Source: Methylococcaceae bacterium
GTDB lineage: Bacteria > Pseudomonadota > Gammaproteobacteria > Methylococcales > Methylococcaceae
DNA: 6,002 nt
Assembly (NCBI GenBank): GCA_028678445.1
Contig: JAJRDJ010000150.1
Span: 1-6,002 of the forward strand
Direction: 5' to 3'
The notes below the pieces were generated by a model that searched no databases, was not told the origin of the DNA, and saw only the letters and a program-made list of their open reading frames with translations. A program made the translations under genes and the position numbers. Positions 1-5,062 of the stretch are shown in pieces (position 1 is the first letter of the stretch; each line of letters begins with the position of its first letter).

Positions 1-893
1 AAAACCATACTCATCACGGGGGCTGAATAACCCACCGCGCTGACCAGAGTGGCCGGAGCCAATTGATAGGCGCGCGTCAGGTAGAGTTGTGCGACACTGC
101 CGGTCAAACCGGCCGCAAGGGCCCAGCTCCAGGCGGACCGGCCCTCGGGTAACGCAACGTGTCGAAAGGCAAACCAGGCGCCATGGATCAGCACCGCGAC
201 CAGACAAAAATAGAACACCACAGTGCGCGGCGCGTTGCTGCGACCGCTCCGGGCTATCATCAGATAGGCGAGCGCGGCCAATAATCCCGAACTCAGCCCC
301 ATCAGCCGACCCATGAACTCCCTGGTATCAAGGCGCGGCTGTAACAATAGCAACAAACCGATCAGGGCTCCCAGGATGGCTAGCCAGTCCCTCGGCAAGT
401 TCCGCTGGCCCAGGACCCACGGCCCCAACGCGGCGACGAAGATGCCGCTACTGGCTGACAGAAAGGCACTTTCCCCTGGGCCGATACGCTGGATGGAGGC
501 GAAGGACAAGATCAGAGCAACGCCGCCAAATAGCCCCCGCAGCCATAGCGAGGGACGCAGGTCGCCGAACAAACCACGCACCTTTCCCAGCGCCATGGCC
601 GGAAGGACCAGAATCAGTAGGTTCAAGCTCACGCGGATGAAGCTGACCATAGCCGCCGCCACAGGGGGCTGGGTACGCGAGGCCGCGTATACGCAGGTCG
701 CCATCACCGCGAACATGAAGCAGGCCAGCAACATGAAGCCCAAACCCAGCAGGGATTGACGCCGGACACCCAGGCTCTTCGGCCCAGGAGGTTCCGCAGG
801 TTTCTGGCCAGCGTTGACCGCTGACGTTCCTGCGGGGCCCGGCTCCAAACTGCGGCGCGATGGGTATAAGGATTTCTGAGTGGATGCCGTCAT
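1..893 (-). CDS. EamA/DMT-family inner-membrane transporter, C-terminus cut by window edge
   Basis: Reading the minus strand from the ATG at 893-891 gives 297 uninterrupted codons with no stop before the left edge, so the last few tens of residues are missing. The product is very hydrophobic. I see about eight complete membrane segments (near residues 48-68, 77-101, 114-133, 140-162, 170-186, 195-213, 224-243, 255-275) and the start of a ninth at 280. Family hallmarks are a first half with AAAMVSFIRVSLNLL, a GPGESAFLSASSGIFVAALGP segment, and in the second repeat LYLTRAYQLAPATLVSA, typical of the ten-helix EamA (drug/metabolite transporter) fold. The substrate cannot be told; amino acids, metabolites and drugs are all known in the family. 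The start is uncertain: no Shine-Dalgarno precedes 893, and about 45 polar, Pro-rich residues come before helix 1, but the only later Met in this stretch (residue 54) lies inside helix 1. An overlapping reading frame at 448-900 is a shadow of this gene. Confidence 0.85.
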   Translation of the reverse strand, partial: MTASTQKSLYPSRRSLEPGPAGTSAVNAGQKPAEPPGPKSLGVRRQSLLGLGFMLLACFMFAVMATCVYAASRTQPPVAAAMVSFIRVSLNLLILVLPAMALGKVRGLFGDLRPSLWLRGLFGGVALILSFASIQRIGPGESAFLSASSGIFVAALGPWVLGQRNLPRDWLAILGALIGLLLLLQPRLDTREFMGRLMGLSSGLLAALAYLMIARSGRSNAPRTVVFYFCLVAVLIHGAWFAFRHVALPEGRSAWSWALAAGLTGSVAQLYLTRAYQLAPATLVSAVGYSAPVMSMV

Positions 894-895
894 GG

Positions 896-927
896 TGCAA
901 TTATCGCATGGGCCATGAACCGGCATT
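896..927 (+). repeat. First copy of a split intergenic repeat (second copy 1851-1871)
   Basis: TGCAATT (896-902) and CATGAACCGGCATT (914-927) are both present here, separated by 11 nt. At 1851-1871 the same two blocks lie in the same order and orientation but directly joined. This copy ends 2 nt from the transporter start codon, in its untranslated leader. The right arm of the inverted repeat seen in the second copy is absent here. It may be a shared regulatory site or coincidence. Confidence 0.35.
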
Positions 928-947
928 TTGGCTGGCCCAGCTGGGGC

Positions 948-977
948 TTGAAAAAATCGTGGGCAAATTTCTTTCAT
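948..977 (+). promoter_or_regulatory. Weak candidate sigma70 promoter for the RRM gene
   Basis: TTGAAA (948-953) resembles a -35 box and TTTCAT (972-977) lies 18 nt downstream as a poor -10 box, in a locally AT-rich stretch of an otherwise GC-rich region. It follows directly on a 10-bp palindrome. The -10 match is weak and no other support exists in the sequence, so this is only a suggestion. Confidence 0.2.
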
Positions 978-1138
978 CGTGTTAACGTGAACTAGCCTGT
1001 AAAGTTCTTCCATGGCGTCGCGTCATGCCTTCGCGAATCCAGCGTCTCAACCGCTCCGTTCTTGAAGTCCGCTCCCCTCGAAGTAACTCGCCTAGGTCTA
1101 ACCGGCCCCCGTGGCCACTGTTGTTTGTTATGTAAGTT

Positions 1139-1160
1139 CCGGCGCTGCGTCGGGGCTGGA
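1139..1160 (+). promoter_or_regulatory. Leader hairpin and ribosome binding site of the RRM gene
   Basis: CCGGCG (1139-1144) can pair with CGTCGG (1148-1153) across a 3-nt loop, with one G-U pair. The likely Shine-Dalgarno core GGAG (1157-1160) follows four bases later and stands 9 nt before the ATG at 1170. The hairpin leaves GGAG free but abuts it, so it could tune ribosome access. That role is inference. The SD supports 1170 as the start rather than the in-frame ATG at 1062. Confidence 0.4.
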
Positions 1161-1169
1161 GTTGTTGGT

Positions 1170-1502
1170 ATGAAAAACATTTATGTAGGCAATCTTTCCT
1201 TCAAGACTACCCAGGATGAGCTGCGTGACCTGTTCGCCCAGTTCGGCGAAGTCTCCTCGGTCAACATCATCACGGATCGCATGACCGGTCAGTCCAAGGG
1301 CTTTGCCTTTGTGGAAATGGCTGATGCAGGCGCACAGCAGGCCATCGACAAGCTGAATCAGACCGATCTGGGTGGCCGCACTATCACCGTGAATGAAGCG
1401 CGCCCGCGCGAGGAGAATCGCCCCTCCGGCCCACGTCGTGGCGGGTTTGGTGATGACCGCGGTGGCGACCGTGGCGGTTTTGGCGGCGGACGCCGCTTCT
1501 GA
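1170..1502 (+). CDS. Glycine-rich RNA-binding protein with a single RRM domain
   Basis: The 110-aa product is a single RNA recognition motif followed by a short Gly/Arg-rich tail. RNP2 is IYVGNL at residues 4-9 and RNP1 is KGFAFVEM at residues 43-50, with the aromatic residues that stack on RNA bases at Tyr5, Phe45 and Phe47. The RRM spans about residues 2-79. The tail (86-110) carries RRGG, DDRGG, DRGGFGGG and ends GGRRF, like bacterial RRM proteins related to the cyanobacterial Rbp and plant GRP families. Such proteins bind single-stranded RNA in the cytoplasm and several are cold-induced; the particular target here is unknown. I chose ATG 1170 because the RRM begins immediately after it and GGAG lies 9 nt upstream; the 36-residue in-frame extension back to 1062 has no RRM features. 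The gene is followed at once by a hairpin terminator, so it is probably monocistronic. Confidence 0.93.
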   Translation: MKNIYVGNLSFKTTQDELRDLFAQFGEVSSVNIITDRMTGQSKGFAFVEMADAGAQQAIDKLNQTDLGGRTITVNEARPREENRPSGPRRGGFGDDRGGDRGGFGGGRRF

Positions 1503-1528
1503 ACCACCGGATTTTCCGGAACACGATC

Positions 1529-1559
1529 ACGGGGCCGCTACAACGGCCCCGTTTCAGTT
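1529..1559 (+). terminator. Rho-independent terminator after the RRM gene
   Basis: A perfect 9-bp stem ACGGGGCCG (1529-1537) / CGGCCCCGT (1544-1552) closes a 6-nt loop CTACAA and begins 26 nt after the RRM stop codon. The following TTCAGTT (1553-1559) is only partly T-rich, so termination may be incomplete. A smaller hairpin, CCGGA/TCCGG (1507-1519), lies between it and the stop codon. Confidence 0.75.
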
Positions 1560-1672
1560 CAACCGACATGCGCTGAATCGGGTTCCACCTCGAACTTTCA
1601 AATATCCCCGGCGGGTTTCAGCCGGGAACTCTTCCGCTTCACCCTTTCCTTTAGACCACCCGGAGATTGCCC

Positions 1673-1688
1673 TTGATGCCGCCATCAA
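1673..1688. promoter_or_regulatory. FNR-like interrupted palindrome with non-standard spacing
   Basis: TTGATG (1673-1678) and CATCAA (1683-1688) form an inverted repeat around CCGC. The half-sites match those of FNR/Anr/Dnr-type regulators (TTGAT and ATCAA), but the gap between the 5-bp half-sites is 6 nt instead of the usual 4, and the element sits about 227 nt before the first oxidase gene. It could be an operator for another dimeric regulator or a chance match. Confidence 0.2.
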
Positions 1689-1850
1689 TCTGGTTATGCG
1701 GTCTGGGACGATCATCTCTTCTCACCTTCTCATTCCTTCATAATAATTGCCCCTGATTCTCTGCGGATGGCACAGGGACATGGTCGTGCCGTCATGGTCT
1801 TGCGGAACGATTCGGCAGGGTTCAAGCAAACCGGGAGACACGAAGATTCT

Positions 1851-1874
1851 TGCAATTCATGAACCGGCATTGCA
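1851..1874. promoter_or_regulatory. Inverted repeat before the oxidase operon containing a repeated 14-mer
   Basis: TGCAAT (1851-1856) and ATTGCA (1869-1874) are perfect inverted arms separated by 12 nt, about 40 nt before the subunit IIa start. Inside lies CATGAACCGGCATT (1858-1871), which also occurs at 914-927 beside the transporter start. The half-site length and one-turn centre-to-centre spacing suit a dimeric regulator, but no known regulator consensus is recognised. Confidence 0.3.
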
Positions 1875-1914
1875 CACTCGATGACGTGGTTTTCAGCACT
1901 ATTGAGAGAGAGTT

Positions 1915-2061
1915 ATGCAGCAAGAAAATAAACAACAAAAATCCGCCGACTTCGCTCCGGTGGGAACATGGGCTTTGCTTTGCCTGGTGTCCATCGCCAT
2001 GGGCGCGGCATGGTTATTCCTCTATTTCGGGGTTTTCCTGCCTCGCGGCACGGTCCATTGA
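1915..2061 (+). CDS. cbaD: ba3-type cytochrome c oxidase subunit IIa (48 aa)
   Basis: The 48-aa product is a single transmembrane helix (about residues 18-42) with a polar, Gln/Lys-rich N-terminus and a short end PRGTVH. The pattern GTWALLCLVSIAMG followed by WLFLYFGVFLPRG resembles subunit IIa of Thermus thermophilus ba3 oxidase, a 34-residue one-helix protein ending GVYAVFFARG (recalled from memory). In B-family oxidases this helix fills the place of a helix of subunit II found in A-family enzymes, packing against subunits I and II in the inner membrane. The start ATG follows a purine run GAGAGAGAG (1904-1912). The stop at 2059-2061 is 12 nt before subunit II, whose SD (GAGG) overlaps this stop, consistent with translational coupling. 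A frame starting at 1850 covers the same DNA but is a shadow. Genes this small are easily missed. Confidence 0.85.
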   Translation: MQQENKQQKSADFAPVGTWALLCLVSIAMGAAWLFLYFGVFLPRGTVH

Positions 2062-2073
2062 GGTCTATCCATC

Positions 2074-2664
2074 ATGCAAAACGATTCGGATCAGAAACAC
2101 ACATTGTCGGATGATGCGCGCGACTTAATGGCCTTGCCCGGCGAACTGCACATCGATCCTCTGGAAAAAAGGTGGATTCTTGTCGCCTTCGGACTGATAG
2201 GCGTTTTTATCGCCGCTATTCTTTACACCGCCTTGATCAAGGGTGTGAGTCCGCCGGGAGACATGGAAACCGTCGACTCGGCCCGCCTGCACCTCAGCGA
2301 GGAATTCGCCGAGGACAAACTCGGTGTCGCGACCCTGCCCGATGGTAGCGTGCGGGTCACCCTTGTGGCGGCCCGTTATGGCTTTTATCCCCGCGAGATT
2401 CGCATTCCCGCCGGTCAGCCCGTTACTTTCCGCCTCGCCAGTGCGGACGTGCTGCATGGCGTGCATATCCCCATGACCAACATGGGCACCATGGTCGTAC
2501 CGGGCTATGTATCCACGGTCACCACCACCTTCCCCAAGCCGGGTGAATACCCGATGCTCTGCAACGAGTATTGCGGCATGGGCCACGATCACATGTGGAG
2601 CAAGGTCACGGTCGTATCACAGGAACGGTGGCACGCCAGCACCGCGCAAGCAACGGGGAGATAA
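2074..2664 (+). CDS. cbaB: ba3-type cytochrome c oxidase subunit II (CuA)
   Basis: The 196-aa protein has one N-terminal membrane helix (about residues 34-56) and a periplasmic cupredoxin domain (about 90-185) that takes electrons from cytochrome c. All dinuclear CuA ligands are visible: His128 in DVLHGVH, and Cys163, Cys167, His171 and Met174 in CNEYCGMGHDHM, with Glu165 supplying the usual backbone carbonyl. A single helix rather than two, and the close match to the Thermus ba3 pattern CNQYCGLGHQNM, mark it as B-family. Glu31, just before the helix in DPLEKRW, lines up with Thermus Glu15, the proposed entrance of the K proton path. The start follows GAGG (2060-2063) with a 10-nt spacing. 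The stop lies 5 nt before subunit I. There is no cleavable signal peptide or haem c motif, so it is not a caa3 or quinol-oxidase type. Confidence 0.95.
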   Translation: MQNDSDQKHTLSDDARDLMALPGELHIDPLEKRWILVAFGLIGVFIAAILYTALIKGVSPPGDMETVDSARLHLSEEFAEDKLGVATLPDGSVRVTLVAARYGFYPREIRIPAGQPVTFRLASADVLHGVHIPMTNMGTMVVPGYVSTVTTTFPKPGEYPMLCNEYCGMGHDHMWSKVTVVSQERWHASTAQATGR

Positions 2665-2669
2665 GGGCC

Positions 2670-4298
2670 ATGGCCGACAAACAATTCAGAACATTTATCC
2701 TCAGCCATTTCTGGCTGGCTTTCGGTGCCTTTGGCCTCGCCTGCGTGCTGGGCTTTTATCAGGTGCTGGAGCGCAGCGGGTTGATATCTTTCATTCAGTC
2801 GCCGGGGGTTTACTTCGCCTCGGTCAGCACCCATGGCGTGCTGATGGCCTTCGTGCTGACAACCTTCTTCATCATGGGCTTCGGCTATCTGGTAGCAATC
2901 ACCAGTCTCAAGATGCCTGTTTGGAACCCGAAGCTGGCCTGGACCGGCTTCGGCATCTCCGCCTTTGGTACCGTTCTGGCGGCGATTCCTTTGCTGATCG
3001 GCAAGGCGTCGGTGCTATACACCTTCTATCCTCCGGTGCAGGCCAGCGTATTCTTCTACTTGGGCGCAACCCTGTTAGTGGTCGGCTCATGGTTCTGGGC
3101 CGCCATCATGGTCGTGATGTTTGCCCAGTGGAAGAAGGCGCATCCGGGAGAAACCGTGCCGCTGCCCATGTTTGCATACACCGCGAATGCGGTGCTGTGG
3201 ATCTGGACCAGCATCGGTGTGGCGATCGAGGTCGTCTTCCAGTTGATTCCTTGGGCGTTGGGCTGGATCGACACGGTGGATGTCGGCCTGGCGCGGACCC
3301 TCTTCTCCTGGACACTGCATCCCATCGTCTATTTCTGGCTGATTCCCGCCTACATCGCGCTGTACTGCCTGGTGCCCCAGGCGGCGGGCGGCAAGCTGTT
3401 CAGCCACGATCTAGCCCGCGTGGCCTTCATCCTGCTGCTCGTGTTCGGCCTGCCGATCGGCTTCCATCACCTCTATATGGACCCGGAGCAAGGCAAGGGC
3501 TTCAAGCTGATCCACGGCATCGGCACCTTCCTGGTCGCTTTGCCGACGCTGCTGACCGGCTTTACCGTGATCGCCTCGCTGGAAAAGGCTGGACGTAATG
3601 CGGGAGGCACCGGTCTGTTCGGCTGGATTGGCACGCTGCGCTGGAACAATCCCGTGGTGCTGGCCGCCATACTCGCCTTCGTCATGCTGATTGCCGGCGG
3701 GTTCGGCGGCATTGTCAACGCCAGCTACGCCATGAACGCGATGGTACACAACACCGCCTGGGTTCCCGGTCATTTCCACCTGATCTTCGGCGGCACCACG
3801 GTCATCCTCTATTTCGCCGTCGGCTACGCGGTCTGGCCGCGCCTGACCGGCAAGGCGCTGATCCCTGGCACCCTGCCCCTGGTCCAGCTCTGGACCTGGT
3901 TCCTCGGCATGATCATACTCTCGACTCCCTGGCATATCCTCGGGCTACTCGGCCAGCCCCGCCGGATTTCCAGCGTGGCCTACAACAGCCTCCTGACCCT
4001 GGCCTGGGACCCCTATGAATTGGCGATGATCATCGGCGGGGCGGTGCTTACCGGCTCCGGGCTCTTGTTCCTGCACATACTCGCCAGGTCGCAGCGGCGC
4101 GGCGTCCCTGTCAAGGAGCAGGAGGCCGAAATCCGCTACGCCGAGTACGCGCACCCGGTCACCCGAGTGCCCGCGCTGCTCAACGGCTTCGGCGTCTGGA
4201 ACGTGATCATTCTCGCGCTCATGCTGGCGAACTTCGGCTATCCGATCGCCCAGTTTTTCCTGACAAAAACCTTTGGCTCGACCGGATGGGGGTATTGA
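2670..4298 (+). CDS. cbaA: ba3-type cytochrome c oxidase subunit I (catalytic, B-family haem-copper oxidase)
   Basis: The 542-aa multi-helix membrane protein reduces O2 to water and pumps protons. Ligands visible: His55 and His370 for low-spin haem b, His368 for haem a3 (VPGHFHLIFGG), and His217, His266 and His267 for CuB, with Tyr221 in HPIVY as the His-Tyr cross-link partner. HPIVYFWLIPAY instead of A-family HPEVY places it in the B family. Against Thermus ba3 (from memory, constant offset 16), the K-path residues Tyr228, Tyr232, Thr293 and Thr296 match Tyr244, Tyr248, Ser309 and Thr312. Two O2-channel positions differ: Ser213 for Trp229 and Leu216 for Gly232. I chose ATG 2670 because GGGGAG (2655-2660) lies 9 nt upstream and homology begins there; an in-frame ATG at 2571 would overlap subunit II and encodes no membrane segment. 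The length is normal for the family (Thermus 562). Confidence 0.97.
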   Translation: MADKQFRTFILSHFWLAFGAFGLACVLGFYQVLERSGLISFIQSPGVYFASVSTHGVLMAFVLTTFFIMGFGYLVAITSLKMPVWNPKLAWTGFGISAFGTVLAAIPLLIGKASVLYTFYPPVQASVFFYLGATLLVVGSWFWAAIMVVMFAQWKKAHPGETVPLPMFAYTANAVLWIWTSIGVAIEVVFQLIPWALGWIDTVDVGLARTLFSWTLHPIVYFWLIPAYIALYCLVPQAAGGKLFSHDLARVAFILLLVFGLPIGFHHLYMDPEQGKGFKLIHGIGTFLVALPTLLTGFTVIASLEKAGRNAGGTGLFGWIGTLRWNNPVVLAAILAFVMLIAGGFGGIVNASYAMNAMVHNTAWVPGHFHLIFGGTTVILYFAVGYAVWPRLTGKALIPGTLPLVQLWTWFLGMIILSTPWHILGLLGQPRRISSVAYNSLLTLAWDPYELAMIIGGAVLTGSGLLFLHILARSQRRGVPVKEQEAEIRYAEYAHPVTRVPALLNGFGVWNVIILALMLANFGYPIAQFFLTKTFGSTGWGY

Positions 4299-4300
4299 TC

Positions 4301-4942
4301 ATGCAACCTAAACATCTACTCGCCAGCCTGCTGATCGCAGCAACTGTCAGTACCGCCTGGGCGGAACCCTCGTCGAAACTGGCCTGGACACCTGAAACCC
4401 TCGCGGCGCTGAAGCGCGCCGATGCGGCGAAAGGGAAGACGATCGCGGAATCCTGTGCCTCGTGCCATGCCAATGGCGGCCAGTTCCCGTATCTGGACGG
4501 CCAGCTGGCGCCTTACCTTTACAAGCAATTGCACGACTACAAGGACGGCAGCCGCCAGAATCCCATCATGGCCGGTTTGGTGGCAGGGCTGTCATATGAC
4601 GACATGTCCGCTGTGTCGGTCTATTACAGCCAGCAAGCCATCCCGGCGGCACCCCAGTCGGAGCCGCCAACGGAGATCGCTGAGCTGTTGGTTGAGGATG
4701 GTGACAATGGCCGCATCCTGCCGCCCTGCGCGGTCTGCCATGAGGCCAGTGGCAGGGGCCAGAAGATCGATGTGCCGGCGATTGCAAGCCAGAATGCCGC
4801 CTACCTTGAGCAAACGCTCCTGGACTACAAAAGCGGTGCCCGGCACAACGATCTGTATGGCCGCATGCGGACCATCACTCAGGAGTTGAGTGACACGGAA
4901 ATCAAACAGCTCGCCCGCTACTACGCTGGCCAGGGACGCTAG
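4301..4942 (+). CDS. Periplasmic dihaem cytochrome c4-type protein, likely oxidase electron donor
   Basis: The 213-aa precursor has a Sec signal peptide (residues 1-21, likely cleaved after AWA) and two cytochrome c domains. Haem 1 binds CASCH (52-56) with Met90 in NPIMAGLVAGLS as the probable sixth ligand; haem 2 binds CAVCH (143-147) with Met189 in YGRMRTITQELS. The paired pattern of a Met, then LSYDDM or LSDTEI, then YY is characteristic of cytochrome c4, a tandem dihaem carrier of about 190-210 residues. It starts 2 nt after the subunit I stop, with GGGGG (4288-4292) about 8 nt before the ATG; an in-frame ATG at 4286 would overlap subunit I and spoil the signal peptide. Last place in the operon suggests it shuttles electrons from the bc1 complex, or from a periplasmic dehydrogenase, to CuA of subunit II. 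Cytochrome c4 is a known donor of several proteobacterial oxidases; the pairing here is inferred from position. Confidence 0.92.
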   Translation: MQPKHLLASLLIAATVSTAWAEPSSKLAWTPETLAALKRADAAKGKTIAESCASCHANGGQFPYLDGQLAPYLYKQLHDYKDGSRQNPIMAGLVAGLSYDDMSAVSVYYSQQAIPAAPQSEPPTEIAELLVEDGDNGRILPPCAVCHEASGRGQKIDVPAIASQNAAYLEQTLLDYKSGARHNDLYGRMRTITQELSDTEIKQLARYYAGQGR

Positions 4943-4955
4943 TGCTATGACTCGA

Positions 4956-4984
4956 AGCTCCCCCGCTATAAACGCGGCGGAGCT
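4956..4984 (+). terminator. Hairpin at the end of the oxidase operon
   Basis: AGCTCC-C-CCGC (4956-4966) pairs with GCGG-C-GGAGCT (4974-4984): ten base pairs with one C-C mismatch and a 7-nt loop, starting 14 nt after the cytochrome stop codon. No T-run follows on either strand, so it may act as a 3' stabilising stem or a weak terminator rather than a classical intrinsic one. It lies between convergent genes and could serve both. Confidence 0.5.
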
Positions 4985-4993
4985 CCTGTTCGA

Positions 4994-5027
4994 CAAACAG
5001 AAAACCAGGGAAGGCGCCTAAGGTGGT
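4994..5027 (-). terminator. Weak candidate terminator of the folA transcript
   Basis: ACCA (5004-5007) and TGGT (5024-5027) flank the perfect palindrome AGGCGCCT (5012-5019), giving a symmetric but interrupted inverted repeat. On the minus strand it is followed by TTTTCTGTTT, the T-rich tract expected of an intrinsic terminator, about 36 nt after the folA stop. The stem has four mismatched pairs in the middle, so its strength is doubtful. Confidence 0.3.
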
Positions 5028-5062
5028 CCCGATAGTTCATCTGTTCCAATCGTATCTCCGGG

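Larger units (their letters stand above)
894..1169. other. Divergent intergenic region between the transporter and the RRM gene
   Basis: This 276-nt stretch separates two divergent genes and I see no believable coding sequence in it. It must hold both promoters. It contains one copy of a 14-bp repeat (914-927) that recurs before the oxidase operon. It also holds a perfect 10-bp palindrome CCCAGCTGGG (936-945), a TTGAAA hexamer just after it, and a small hairpin next to the RRM ribosome binding site. If transcription of the RRM gene starts near 985, its mRNA leader would be about 180 nt, long enough for post-transcriptional control, but the start site is not established. Confidence 0.6.
1553..1914. 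other. Gene-free region upstream of the oxidase operon
   Basis: About 360 nt with no convincing gene on either strand; the open frames that overlap it lack an SD, have no recognisable motif and overlap real genes. Structures seen: a 6-bp stem hairpin CCCGGC/GCCGGG (1607-1612/1621-1626), an interrupted palindrome (1673-1688), GGCAC/GTGCC (1769-1773/1786-1790), a 7-bp direct repeat CATGGTC (1779-1785 and 1793-1799), and an inverted repeat with a copy of the 14-bp element (1851-1874). An AT-rich spot CATAATAATTG near 1739-1749 could hold a -10 box, but no matching -35 is visible. The promoter of the oxidase operon should lie here, though I cannot place it. Confidence 0.6.

Noticed and set aside
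448..900. A 150-codon minus-strand frame beginning MHHDGIHSE
   Set aside because: It is a shadow of the transporter gene, which uses another minus-strand frame from 893 and has clear membrane helices and EamA-like motifs across the whole region.
936..945. The 10-bp palindrome CCCAGCTGGG as a specific operator
   Set aside because: Perfect 10-bp palindromes are expected by chance several times in 6 kb, and no regulator with this consensus is recognised; it is only mentioned as part of the intergenic region.
1393..1743. A 116-codon plus-strand frame running from the RRM gene into the intergenic region
   Set aside because: Its first third is the RRM gene read in another frame, it runs through the terminator hairpin, and the remainder has no SD, domain or membrane pattern.
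1768..1790. TGGCAC followed by a TGG/TGCC stretch as a sigma54 promoter
   Set aside because: The -24 like TGGCAC is present, but the required TTGC-type -12 element at the correct spacing is not.
1850..2128. A 92-codon plus-strand frame covering the subunit IIa gene
   Set aside because: It has no recognisable motif and no SD, and it overlaps both subunit IIa (1915-2061) and the start of subunit II; the 48-aa frame matches a known oxidase subunit.
2571..2669. An N-terminal extension of subunit I starting at ATG 2571
   Set aside because: These 33 residues would lie inside the CuA-coding part of subunit II, are Arg/His/Gly-rich, and have no counterpart in the family; the SD GGGGAG fits the ATG at 2670.
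2507..3598. A 363-codon plus-strand frame over the subunit II/subunit I junction
   Set aside because: It is rich in Arg, Gly and Ser in a way typical of out-of-frame GC-rich DNA, and it overlaps two genes whose metal ligands are all intact.
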